Of a stretch of DNA of 64,000 bases, positions 8,155-16,469 are shown in pieces; the first letter of the stretch is position 1, and each line of letters starts with the position of its first letter. The stretch is from Thalassomonas viridans. GTDB lineage: Bacteria > Pseudomonadota > Gammaproteobacteria > Enterobacterales > Alteromonadaceae. A program made the position numbers and the translations under genes. The stretch spans positions 4,464,001 to 4,528,000 of the forward strand of contig NZ_CP059733.1 of assembly GCF_000948985.2 (NCBI RefSeq), in the 5' to 3' direction. The notes under the pieces were generated by a model. That model was not told the DNA's origin and made no database searches. It saw only the letters and a program-made list of their open reading frames with translations.

Positions 8155-8760
8155 ATGAAAAACACCAGATCCAGACGCGAGTTCTTAAGTGATCTAAGTA
8201 GAGTAATTGGCGCAACCACCGCCACATCCTTACTGACACCTAATGCCATCTCTGTGGCCATGGCTTTTTCCCCTGCGCCGGGCGACATCACCAAAGCAGG
8301 AAAAATTTTTACCCGTGAAGAATTAACCTGCCTCAAGCACATTTGCGCCACCGTTATCCCGAGAACACAGACCCCGAGCGCGGCAGATGTCGACACCCAC
8401 GGCTTTATCGACAACCAGCTGTATCACTGTTACGCAAAAGAAAAGCAGCAAGAAGTCCGAGCAAGCCTCGCCCTGGTTGAACAGCAGGCAGTAAAACGCC
8501 ACGGCAAAACATTTGCCGGACTGACGGCAACACAGCAGCATGCATTATTGACCGACCTTGACTCGGCCCAACAGGAATTTACCCCGGAGCAGCAACAAAA
8601 GTTCAAAGCCCTGAAAGCGCTGATCTGCTTCGGCTTTTACACCTCAGAAGCAGGCGCAAGCCAGGAGCTGCGCTACCAGGCCATTCCCGGAGGCTTTAAA
8701 GGCTCAATTCCTTACAAACCTACCGATAAAAGCTGGGGCTCTCTAGGGCTAAGTTACTAA
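8155..8760 (+). CDS. Tat-exported small subunit, gluconate 2-dehydrogenase subunit 3 family
   Basis: The 201-residue protein begins with a twin-arginine-type signal (SRREFLSDLSRVIGATTATSLL; core RREFL) and ends with the family pattern RYQAIPGGFKGSIPYKPTDKSWGS. In periplasmic GMC dehydrogenases the small subunit carries the Tat signal and takes the folded flavoprotein across the membrane. A Shine-Dalgarno (AGGAAGG) precedes the start. The GMC gene starts 2 bp after the stop, consistent with translational coupling and a two-subunit complex. Confidence 0.8.
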   Translation: MKNTRSRREFLSDLSRVIGATTATSLLTPNAISVAMAFSPAPGDITKAGKIFTREELTCLKHICATVIPRTQTPSAADVDTHGFIDNQLYHCYAKEKQQEVRASLALVEQQAVKRHGKTFAGLTATQQHALLTDLDSAQQEFTPEQQQKFKALKALICFGFYTSEAGASQELRYQAIPGGFKGSIPYKPTDKSWGSLGLSY

Positions 8761-8762
8761 CC

Positions 8763-10487
8763 ATGAAAGAAAAATTATACATACACAAGTCAAACGAAGT
8801 GTACGACGCCATCGTTATCGGCTCGGGTGTCAGCGGCGGCTGGGCCGCAAAAGAGTTATGCGAGCGCGGCCATAAAACCTTAATGATAGAGCGTGGCCGG
8901 GTTGTAGAACACGGCAAAGACTATCAGGGAGAAAACAAGGCTCCCTGGGAATACAAACACCGCACCCGGGTAGAAAACCTGCTGGTTGAAGCACAATACA
9001 AAATACAACAGCAATGCTACGCCTTTAATGACCGCACCAAACACTTTTTCGGCAACGACAAAGACCTCCCCTACAGCACTAAACCGGGCACAGAATTCAG
9101 CTGGATCCGGGCGAACCAGTTAGGAGGCAAGTCGCTGCTGTGGCACCGCCAGTCGTACCGCTGGGGCAAATACGATTTTCTCGCCAACAAGCAAGACGGT
9201 TACGGCAACGACTGGCCGCTTCGTTACCGGGATCTGGAAAAATGGTATTCCCACGTTGAACGCCATGCCGGGATCAGCGGCTCTAAAGAAAACCTGCCCA
9301 ATTTACCCGACAGCGAATTTTTACCGCCGTTTGAAATGACGGCGCCGGAAAAACACATCCAAAAGCAGCTGGCCAAAGCCTTCCCCGACAGACCTTTGAT
9401 CATGGGCAGGGCCGCACACCTGACCCAACCGACCCAACTGCATATTTCCCAAGGGCGGGTGCAGTGCCAGGCACGCAACGAATGCCAGGCAGGCTGCTCG
9501 TTCGGCGCCTATTTCTCCACCCAAAGCTCTACCCTGCCAGCGGCCGCGGCTACCGGCAACTTGCATATCGCCGCCAACAGCGTAGTGCACAGCTTGATTT
9601 ACGATGAGGCCAGCAACCGCGTCAAAGGCGTCAGGGTGATTGATAATGACGACTTAAGCGAGCGGGAATACTTCGCCAAAGTCGTCTTTGTTTGCGCCTC
9701 CACCTTAGGCTCTACCCAGATTTTAATGAATTCCAAATCCAGGAAATTCCCCAACGGCATTGCCAACAGCTCGGGAGTATTGGGCCACTACCTGATGGAT
9801 CACAACTACAACGCCGGGGCCTCGGGATTTATCGAAGGCTTTGAAGACGAATACTACTCCGGCAGACGCCCGTCCGGTCTGATAATACCTAACTTCTATT
9901 ACCAGCCGGATAAAAAGCGTAAGTTCTTACGGGGTTACGCCCTGGCCGGCGGCGCCTACCGGGAAAACTGGCAAAGCATGCAGCACCAGGACGGCATCGG
10001 CATAAACTTTAAAAACAAACTGCAACACGCCGGACGCTGGAAATTCGGCCTGTACGCCCAGGGGGAAATGCTACCGCGCTTTGAAAACCAGGTAAGCTTA
10101 CACCCCACCCTAAAAGACAAATGGGGCATACCGCAGCTGGAGTTCGACTGCCGCTTTTCGCAAAACGAACAAGACATGATGCAGGACGCCGCCGAGCAGG
10201 CAGAAAAAATGCTGGCCGCCGCCGGGCTTTACGATATCACCAGCTATGTCGGCCATAAACCGCCGGGACTGGCCATTCATGAATTAGGCACGGCACGCAT
10301 GGGACGGGATCCGAAAACCTCGGTACTCAACGGCTACAACCAGAGCCACGACATTCCCAACCTGTTTATTACCGACGGCGCCAGCTTTTGCTCAAGCGCC
10401 GTACAAAACCCAAGCCTGACCTTTATGGCGTTAACCGCACGCGCCGTTGACTATGCCAGTAAAGAACTGCAAGCAAAACGACTTTAA
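8763..10487 (+). CDS. GMC-family FAD-dependent oxidoreductase
   Basis: This 574-residue flavoprotein has the ADP-binding GxGxxG motif near the N-terminus (VIGSGVSGGWAAKELCERG), the GMC block GTEFSWIRANQLGGKSLLW, and the C-terminal GMC motif with a catalytic His (ALGTAR-like HELGTARMG, then VQNPSLTFMALTARA). It lacks its own signal peptide, as expected if exported with the Tat subunit upstream. Family members of this two-subunit type oxidise sugars, glycosides or polyols, for example glucoside 3-dehydrogenase, passing electrons to the respiratory chain. The exact substrate is not readable; the isomerase downstream fits a keto-sugar or glycoside pathway. Confidence 0.85.
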   Translation: MKEKLYIHKSNEVYDAIVIGSGVSGGWAAKELCERGHKTLMIERGRVVEHGKDYQGENKAPWEYKHRTRVENLLVEAQYKIQQQCYAFNDRTKHFFGNDKDLPYSTKPGTEFSWIRANQLGGKSLLWHRQSYRWGKYDFLANKQDGYGNDWPLRYRDLEKWYSHVERHAGISGSKENLPNLPDSEFLPPFEMTAPEKHIQKQLAKAFPDRPLIMGRAAHLTQPTQLHISQGRVQCQARNECQAGCSFGAYFSTQSSTLPAAAATGNLHIAANSVVHSLIYDEASNRVKGVRVIDNDDLSEREYFAKVVFVCASTLGSTQILMNSKSRKFPNGIANSSGVLGHYLMDHNYNAGASGFIEGFEDEYYSGRRPSGLIIPNFYYQPDKKRKFLRGYALAGGAYRENWQSMQHQDGIGINFKNKLQHAGRWKFGLYAQGEMLPRFENQVSLHPTLKDKWGIPQLEFDCRFSQNEQDMMQDAAEQAEKMLAAAGLYDITSYVGHKPPGLAIHELGTARMGRDPKTSVLNGYNQSHDIPNLFITDGASFCSSAVQNPSLTFMALTARAVDYASKELQAKRL

Positions 10488-10499
10488 CAAGGAACAAGA

Positions 10500-11405
10500 A
10501 TGAAAATAATCAAGATAATGATACTGCTCACCCTGACCACCGGCCTGCTCGCCTGCACTGTGCCACACTCGGGTACGGCAAGCGATAAGGCACAACCCAA
10601 CGCACAGGAAGTTTCTGCTATGCCCAAAATAGGTCTCCAGCTTTGGTCGATAAAAGACAACGTAAAACAAGATTTTAAAGGCACCCTAACCCAAGTTGCC
10701 AACATGGGCTTTAAGGGCGTCGAATTCGCCGGCGATTACGGCCCCTTTACAGGTGACGGCAAGCGCCTGAAAGCCTTTTTAAACAGCCTGGGCTTAACCG
10801 CCAGCGCGGCACATATCCGCTTTAAAGACTTTAACGAAGCAAACTTCAGCCAGTCGGTGGCTTTCTTTCGCGATGCCGGCATTAACACCCTGATTGTCCC
10901 CTGGGATGACCGCGCCTGGGATAAAAACAAAATACAGGCCCTGGTCACAGATCTCAACCAGCTGGCAGCCAAGCTGACCCGTGAAGGCTTTCACTTCGGC
11001 TACCATAACCATGACGAAGAATTTAATCGCTACGGCAACGCCACCTTCTGGGATCATATCGCGCGCGCAACCTCAAAAGAGTTTGTCCTGCAAATGGATG
11101 TCGGCTGGGTCACCTATGCCGAGCATAATCCCCTCACTTATATCAAACGCTATCCCGGCCGTACCTTAACCACACATTTCAAGGCTAAATTGCCTAAATC
11201 GGCGCAGGGACTAGCGGGCAAACGCGCCATCATAGGCGACGATATCACCGACTGGGCCAGCGTCATCAAAACCGACATCAGCCATGGCGGCACCGAATGG
11301 TTTATCGTTGAACAGGAAGAATACCCGGATGGTTTAACACCGCTTGAAGCAGTAAAATTGTCGAAACAAGGCTTAGATAACATCATAGCAAGCCTTAAGC
11401 TTTAA
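10500..11405 (+). CDS. Lipoprotein sugar phosphate isomerase/epimerase-like (TIM barrel)
   Basis: A 301-residue xylose-isomerase-like TIM barrel of the AP-endonuclease-2 superfamily. The N-terminus has a lipoprotein signal with lipobox LLAC at Cys19, so the enzyme is anchored outside the cytoplasm. Metal-site style motifs are present (GVEFAGDYG, GYHNHDEEF, LQMDVGWV, FIVEQEEY). It follows the GMC gene by 12 bp with AAGGAA ahead, completing a three-gene operon. A periplasmic location next to a GMC sugar dehydrogenase suggests action on keto-sugars rather than sugar phosphates. Cleavage or epimerisation of 3-keto-glycosides is a reasonable guess. Confidence 0.75.
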   Translation: MKIIKIMILLTLTTGLLACTVPHSGTASDKAQPNAQEVSAMPKIGLQLWSIKDNVKQDFKGTLTQVANMGFKGVEFAGDYGPFTGDGKRLKAFLNSLGLTASAAHIRFKDFNEANFSQSVAFFRDAGINTLIVPWDDRAWDKNKIQALVTDLNQLAAKLTREGFHFGYHNHDEEFNRYGNATFWDHIARATSKEFVLQMDVGWVTYAEHNPLTYIKRYPGRTLTTHFKAKLPKSAQGLAGKRAIIGDDITDWASVIKTDISHGGTEWFIVEQEEYPDGLTPLEAVKLSKQGLDNIIASLKL

Positions 11406-11418
11406 ACCCGGAGAATCA

Positions 11419-11457
11419 GGACGGGAGGTCGACTCCCCCCTGCTCCAACAAACATGC
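11419..11457 (+). repeat. Degenerate copy of the ssrA 3' end (putative att site)
   Basis: AGGACGGGAGGTCGACTCCC CCCTGCTCCAACAAACATGCC (written in two parts) matches the ssrA 3' end and flank at 1374-1414 (GGACGGGGGTTCGACTCCCC CCCGCTCCACCAAACAATGCC) with only a few differences. Many integrases target the T-arm and 3' end of tmRNA genes and leave such direct repeats. This would be the distal attachment site of an island bounded on the left by ssrA. No integrase gene remains between the two copies. Confidence 0.7.
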
Positions 11458-11550
11458 CGATAATAAAACCCTATTTTTACAAGTTTTTATTATCTAAGCC
11501 GCTACACACCCGCTTCCCCTCTAAAAACAACACGAGAAGCGGACATAAGA

Positions 11551-11581
11551 AAGCCCGCAAACTGTGAAGTAAGCGGGCTTT
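11551..11581 (+). terminator. Hairpin, possible terminator of the sugar-oxidation operon
   Basis: AAGCCCGC (11551-11558) pairs with GCGGGCTT (11573-11580) around a 14-nt loop, followed by TATT. The T-run is weak. It lies about 145 bp after the isomerase stop, beyond the att-like repeat. Confidence 0.45.
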
Positions 11582-11821
11582 ATTCAGCTAACCATAACAA
11601 GATGCAGGGTATCCATGGCATCAATGTAATTATAGGCTATTTATTGCTTAAAGGCTTTTTTAATGCTTTTCGTTAAGCGGCACGGGACAAACTTACTTAC
11701 GCTTAGCAGTTCTACGCTTTGTTTTAACCTTTGATTAGGTAACGGTTTCAACTACCCCGCTCAGCTAATCACACATCTGCGCAAGCTGTATTCTGCCTGC
11801 AAACAACATACTAACTTACTG

Positions 11822-11852
11822 AAAAAAACAGGCCGCCTGTTACGGCGGCCTG
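11822..11852 (-). terminator. Rho-independent terminator of the trypsin-like protease gene
   Basis: On the minus strand CAGGCCGCC-GTAACA-GGCGGCCTG forms a perfect 9-bp GC-rich stem followed by TTTTTTTC. It lies about 90 bp downstream of the protease stop codon. Confidence 0.85.
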
Positions 11853-11940
11853 GGCGCTACTTAAACTAGGGAACGAAAGTAGCAAGAAGGTTCCACATCC
11901 GTGGAGTTGAGAAAAAATTAACTACAAGTTAAAAATTCTC

Positions 11941-13056
11941 TTAGTTCCAGTTAGCCGTTAAGGTTAAACCGCGAACCCGGCTGTAGGCGTACACTTCAAT
12001 GTTCCAGGTGCCCGCTGCCGGGTTGGAAATAGTACAAGACTCTGAGTTGTTGCTACCTTCAGAAGTACAGGCATATGAAGAAGATGAAGAGTGACCGACG
12101 AACAAGTCAGCATCACCGCTGCCACCATTAGTATTCACGGTAAGGCTTGAAGTCCCCGCCGGAATTTCAATAGTGTAAGTATTAGTCGCTCTGCGACGGA
12201 TGTTAATATTGGTTTCTTCCAGGCTGTCACCCGGAGTTACCACACCGCCGTCATTGATCACACTGTCAATCCAGTCGGTATAGCTGGAAACACGGGTAAA
12301 TACGCTAGGCGCCACGTTGCTGGAACAAGACGCGGTATAACCATAGCTAACCACACCGATTTGCTTATCAACACCGTTTTCGTTTACGAACAGCGGACCA
12401 CCACTGTCGCCGCTACAGGAGCTTTCGGTATCTGTACTGGCACAAAGCTGGGTAGACGGAATGTTTACGCCATACTGGCCCCAGATACTGTCACAGGTAG
12501 CAGGTGAAATCACCGGCAACTGAACACCTTGTAGAATGTCTGGATACTGGCCGTTACCGTGGCTGGTATCACCCCAGCCGATCAAGGTAGCGATATCGCC
12601 GGTAGAACCTGTGGTAAAACCGATAGTGTCGTTGTTAACCGGCGTAGACAATTTGATTAAAGCAATGTCGTTAACGATTGAGTTGGTGTTCCAGCTTGGG
12701 TGAATATGGATTTCAGCAGCACCTACGGTAACACCGTCATTGCTGTTGCTGGTGTCACGGGCACCGATTTGCAGGGTAAACTGACCGGGCGTTTTGCCGC
12801 CATCAACACAGTGTGCCGCTGTCATCACCCACTGTGAATCAATCAGGCTGCCGCCACACCAGTGATCATAAAAACTCCAACCGATAGACACCATCCAGTC
12901 GCGGGCAAAAGTATCATCACCGCCGATAACCTGAATTGACGAATCATTAAGTTTGGTAGGCTGGGTTACAGCAGCATCAGCTGCAATAGCCGCCTGTGAA
13001 ATTAACGCACTTAAACAAACCGCCAGCACTTTAGGCTGAAAAATAGACTTACTCAT
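11941..13056 (-). CDS. Secreted trypsin-like serine protease with C-terminal PPC domain
   Basis: A 371-residue S1-family protease. A Sec signal peptide covers about 1-26 (VCLSALISQAAIAADA). The protease domain runs from VIGG (about 43) to about residue 265, with the triad His82 (TAAHC), Asp130 (NDIALIKL) and Ser218 (GDSGGPL) and paired cysteines. The C-terminal 90 residues form a bacterial pre-peptidase C-terminal (PPC) domain (TIEIPAGTSSLTVNTNGGSG, DADLFV, AAGTWNIEVYAYS), usual in extracellular proteases of marine gammaproteobacteria and often removed after secretion. It is probably released by the type II system for protein degradation. It stands alone with its own terminator. Confidence 0.93.
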   Translation of the reverse strand: MSKSIFQPKVLAVCLSALISQAAIAADAAVTQPTKLNDSSIQVIGGDDTFARDWMVSIGWSFYDHWCGGSLIDSQWVMTAAHCVDGGKTPGQFTLQIGARDTSNSNDGVTVGAAEIHIHPSWNTNSIVNDIALIKLSTPVNNDTIGFTTGSTGDIATLIGWGDTSHGNGQYPDILQGVQLPVISPATCDSIWGQYGVNIPSTQLCASTDTESSCSGDSGGPLFVNENGVDKQIGVVSYGYTASCSSNVAPSVFTRVSSYTDWIDSVINDGGVVTPGDSLEETNINIRRRATNTYTIEIPAGTSSLTVNTNGGSGDADLFVGHSSSSSYACTSEGSNNSESCTISNPAAGTWNIEVYAYSRVRGLTLTANWN

Positions 13057-13636
13057 CGTATAACTTCCTTATAGTGTTTTACGCCCTGTTCGGGCATAAA
13101 AATTATTTTTATTTTCAGGTGAACACACACCTTAGTTAGCATTTGATTTTCAAATACTTTTTCTTCGGTTTTTATCCGGTTAACCAAGCATTAATGCCCG
13201 GTCAAATTAATGGTAGTGATTTCATTTTTGCTATCTAGCAAATTAGCGACGATATTTTGATACATTTACGACAACAAAAAATTTACACTTAAATTACAAT
13301 AAGTTACAAAGCAAGCGATGAAATAACCGTCGTTTTTCTGTCAAAAAATGTCCGGCAATTACCAACAAAAATAAAGATATTCAGTCGTTTAGATGAAAGT
13401 TTGTGGCACATTGACTTTTTCAGACAAAAAAATATGCCATTTCAGGGGATAAACGGAGGTGTAAAAGATGAACGGATACAGATATGCTTAGCATTTAGCT
13501 GCCAACAAAAATTCTTATGACATATGCTAAGTAACTGCTACCTTATTAAAATTCAGGCAATTCACGAATTCGGGCCCAGATTTACTTAACCCAAGCCGAC
13601 ATTTATCATTATGCCAGCTTAAAATAAGCGTCTGCC
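13057..13636. other. Intergenic region upstream of the protease gene
   Basis: 580 bp with no credible gene. It should contain the protease promoter near 13057-13300, where the DNA is AT-rich. At 13490-13540 two related 10-mers, ATATGCTTAG and ATATGCTAAG, lie about 40 bp apart and might be protein-binding sites. A seven-codon ORF with a good ribosome site at 13468 is too short to call. Confidence 0.4.
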
Positions 13637-14263
13637 TTATCCTCCACGTAAGAGGATAACAGGTTTCGCTGGACGAGTAAGAGGTCGCCAAGTCAATCCG
13701 AGATCCGTAGATTTTTCCAGACGACTTACCGGTATTGGAAAAGTTGTTCTTACTTCTGTGTCACCGACCTGACGAAATTGCCAATAACCGATATCAGGAC
13801 GGATTAACATACGCAACAAAACCACTTTTCCCATAGCTCCGGCACCGGCACGGGTAACGGCCATGCTGAGAAAACCGTCTTTGGAGGCATCATACCTGGG
13901 GATTCTGTCTTTTTTATTATATGGTCGCCAGTTTGGGTCTCTGGGACACAGGCCATTTACGGCAATATTTCCTATGGCCGATGGGGAGGTGGCATGGTAG
14001 AGATAGCGACCTGGGCGCAAACGGGCTAACCTTCTCGCTACATGTCTTCCCCGGTTATGTAAAACCCGCTCCTGATAATGTTCCCAGGTTTCATCGCTCA
14101 TTTCCGGCAAACGGTTAACCCTGTATACAGGCATTGGCATTCGCACGGAGGGAGGCCGAATACCCGACATTCTATGCCCGCATTCAGTGCAAAAATTGTT
14201 AGGTACAACAGATATTCTAAGGTTATGATTCGTGCAGTCGCGATTGGGACACCAACGATCCAT
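13637..14263 (-). CDS. Zinc-ribbon protein with ADP-ribosyltransferase-like domain
   Basis: The 208-residue product starts at 14263, where TTGGAGG lies about 9 nt upstream; an earlier in-frame ATG overlaps that ribosome site. The first 32 residues form a zinc ribbon with Cys5, Cys10, Cys25 and Cys28 (CPNRDC, CTEC). The rest resembles the ADP-ribosyltransferase fold of the KptA/PARP-like kind: LYHATS with His90, IAVNGLCP, GFLSM, a VVLLRMLI strand, and a late Glu170 in TEVRTTF followed by PIPVSRLE. This order (H, then S/Y, then E) is typical of the fold but is not proof of activity. No secretion signal. It could be a toxin, an eCIS cargo or an RNA-modifying enzyme; context does not decide. Confidence 0.45.
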   Translation of the reverse strand: MDRWCPNRDCTNHNLRISVVPNNFCTECGHRMSGIRPPSVRMPMPVYRVNRLPEMSDETWEHYQERVLHNRGRHVARRLARLRPGRYLYHATSPSAIGNIAVNGLCPRDPNWRPYNKKDRIPRYDASKDGFLSMAVTRAGAGAMGKVVLLRMLIRPDIGYWQFRQVGDTEVRTTFPIPVSRLEKSTDLGLTWRPLTRPAKPVILLRGG

Positions 14264-14486
14264 GTCATTATCCTCCAAGTAACATCATATTGATCTCCCT
14301 GTCGGGATGGAAAACAACACTTTCTCTTATAACCATCCATTATCCCGAAGGATAAAGCGAAGGGAGACATAAAATATTTATTTCAACCGAGTAAGCACAA
14401 TTTCAATATCACTTAGACATTTGCCATTACTCTAGTGAAAATACGCCCGGCAAAGGCACCAAAGTGCCCTTGCTGCTTCATTGTAG

Positions 14487-15395
14487 TTAACTGTTTCCTG
14501 ATTTCTGCTTGCTTAAAGTATTCACGGTGACATGCGGCCAGGTGATCAATCCGGCTTTGTCGCTGAACCTCTTATGGAACTCAATATCGACATTTTGCGA
14601 ATATTGCAGCTGCTCAAAAGTCTGCCCGGACATAGGCAGGTTGATGGTTTGCAGCCAGAAATCGCACTGGAAGCGGGTGGCATTGGCATGTCTGACAATA
14701 AAAGGAATGTTGTTGATGCCGCCGCCGTTTTCCGAGTCCATACTGATATGGGTGGTTTTCACCACCTCCAGGCCGTTGTTGTCCCTTCTGAGGTTATCAT
14801 TGGGGTTGGCGACATTAAAAATCTTCGAGTTTTGCTTGGTTACAATATCGTAAACCGTCAGCTTTTCCTGCTCATCTTCATACTGCTTTAAAAACCCTGC
14901 CGGCATACCGGTTTGGTCTTGCTCAGACGGCAAGGCGCTGATATCCGGTATCTCAGGACCGCCGTCTTTTACCGCGGCATCGCCTAATATCATCGCCGAA
15001 TCGCCGTGGGGTACAGTGGCGCTGCGGGCAATAGTGAACATAGGTTCAGGCCCGGGCTCTCCTGATGCCTCGTCAGCAACATCACCTAAGTACATTAACA
15101 TGCCGTTCTCAACATGGATCAGCTCTTTGGTATCAAAGTCATGGATACGCTGCTCATATTCCAGTGCGCCGATATTTTGCTCAACTGCACCGCCGCGGTT
15201 ACGTACCGGGTCTTCAACCGCCCTGAACGTCAGGGTTTCGGTATAGTTTTGTACGATCAATTTAAAATCAGCACTGCCGTCAGGAGTCGAGCCGGGAGCT
15301 GGTACCGCGATAACACTCCAGCCCTTGGCGCCCACCCAGGTGCCGATCAAGCCTTCAAGGGCGCCGAATGAGGGAGTTTTTTCTTGCGTTGCCAT
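14487..15395 (-). CDS. Nitrobindin/heme-binding beta-barrel-like protein
   Basis: The product is 302 residues from ATG 15395 (AAAGGAAA ahead); an upstream in-frame ATG at 15590 would add 65 poorly conserved residues and is rejected. The N-terminal block SFGALEGLIGTWVGAKGW is the signature of nitrobindin/FABP-like small beta barrels, some of which bind haem. Beta-rich segments follow (ADFKLIVQNYTETLTFRAV, ALEYEQRIHD) and a C-terminal part (FQCDFWLQTINL, YSQNVDIEFHKRF) longer than usual for the family. No signal peptide. It is divergent from the repeat protein at 15595, with a 199-bp shared upstream region. Haem binding is inferred from fold only. Confidence 0.55.
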   Translation of the reverse strand: MATQEKTPSFGALEGLIGTWVGAKGWSVIAVPAPGSTPDGSADFKLIVQNYTETLTFRAVEDPVRNRGGAVEQNIGALEYEQRIHDFDTKELIHVENGMLMYLGDVADEASGEPGPEPMFTIARSATVPHGDSAMILGDAAVKDGGPEIPDISALPSEQDQTGMPAGFLKQYEDEQEKLTVYDIVTKQNSKIFNVANPNDNLRRDNNGLEVVKTTHISMDSENGGGINNIPFIVRHANATRFQCDFWLQTINLPMSGQTFEQLQYSQNVDIEFHKRFSDKAGLITWPHVTVNTLSKQKSGNS

Positions 15396-15594
15396 AATGT
15401 ATTTCCTTTGATTTATTATTATACCCGTAAAGTATGTCAGGACATGTTCCGGCCCAGGGCCATCAGCCAAGCCGCCAGGTTTAAACGCCGGCTTATACCG
15501 CAGCCGATACCGGGCTTGCCCGTGAAACTTGTACAGGCTACTATAAAAGCTAATTGATAATATTAACAATAACTTTTTGAAAAAGGACACAATT

Positions 15595-16374
15595 ATGCCC
15601 TCAGTGAATCAGGCGACTAAAGTTTTCGGAGAGAATGTTTATAAGTTTGGGGGTGAGCCGATTGAGATCCTCGATGCTCCGGCCGATACCGACTGGCAAC
15701 GTTGGGGCATGCTCAACGACAGGAAGTTAAGCCGGATGTATTTTTTCAAAGAAGGCAGCGATGACAAAATCTACCAGTTCCTGTATGTCGACGGCGTATA
15801 CAGATACGACAGCTCGATTCCCGAATTGAACATCACCTATATTGTCGATGATGTCAAAAACGGCACCAAAGAAGATATCCGCGATCAGGTAGACACCAGC
15901 ACTATCGCCATGCTGAGCACGCCTAACTTTGAAGAAGTAAACGGCGTTAACGGTAAGCCGCTGCCTGTGCCCAACAACTACCACATTTATATGCAGGGAG
16001 TTGATAACCAACAGGAAATCCACCAGTTTATCTGGGAGCGAGGCACAGACACTTTAGAAGCCAACGGCATTACCCGCGCCAAGTTCGGCATTACCGGTTT
16101 CCCCGAAGATACCGACTGGGGCCGCTGGGCCATGACCTACGACAGCAACCGTTACCAGCTGGCGCTTGAAGCCTATGTTTATTATGCCTTTAAACAAGGC
16201 AGCAATACTGAAATTTATCATGGCCGTTATGGCCACAAAGACGATCAGGGCAATGATGTTTACGGCTACGAAGGGATTTTAACCCTGGAAGGGGCGCCGG
16301 AAAATACCGATCATTCCAGCATGTCGGTGATGTTTGACGGTATAGATACCCATCTTTATATGCTCACCAAATAA
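15595..16374 (+). CDS. Hypothetical repeat protein with DTDW-x-RW motifs
   Basis: A 259-residue acidic protein from ATG 15595 (AAAAGGA 8 nt upstream; an upstream ATG at 15577 lacks a site). It carries three related units: PADTDWQRWGML near the start, PEDTDWGRWAMT in the middle and PENTDHSSMSVM near the end, each followed by aromatic-rich strands (MYFFKEGSDDKIYQFLY, YYAFKQGSNTEIYHGRY, HLYML). This suggests a small beta-propeller or beta-trefoil-like fold, possibly a lectin or surface-binding module. No signal peptide and no known family recognised. It is divergent from the nitrobindin-like gene and ends at a strong terminator. Confidence 0.6.
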   Translation: MPSVNQATKVFGENVYKFGGEPIEILDAPADTDWQRWGMLNDRKLSRMYFFKEGSDDKIYQFLYVDGVYRYDSSIPELNITYIVDDVKNGTKEDIRDQVDTSTIAMLSTPNFEEVNGVNGKPLPVPNNYHIYMQGVDNQQEIHQFIWERGTDTLEANGITRAKFGITGFPEDTDWGRWAMTYDSNRYQLALEAYVYYAFKQGSNTEIYHGRYGHKDDQGNDVYGYEGILTLEGAPENTDHSSMSVMFDGIDTHLYMLTK

Positions 16375-16391
16375 GCCTTGTCTTAATAAAT

Positions 16392-16428
16392 AAAAAGCCC
16401 TTCCGGCGTTTAACCGGAAGGGCTTTTT
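16392..16428 (+). terminator. Strong bidirectional terminator
   Basis: AAAAAGCCCTTCCGG-CGTTTA-ACCGGAAGGGCTTTTT forms a long stem with A- and T-runs on either side. It serves the repeat protein on the plus strand and probably the GGDEF gene (stop at 16470) on the minus strand. Confidence 0.9.
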
Positions 16429-16469
16429 ATTATAACGCCCGGCGACGCTAATCCACCGGAAAATTCATA

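Noticed and set aside
13468..13491. Seven-codon ORF (MNGYRYA) with a good Shine-Dalgarno
   Set aside because: Too short to support as a gene and no downstream gene on that strand for it to regulate.
15396..15590. 65-residue N-terminal extension of the nitrobindin-like protein
   Set aside because: The internal ATG has a good ribosome site and the family block starts soon after; the extension overlaps the promoter region of the divergent gene and reads as non-coding.
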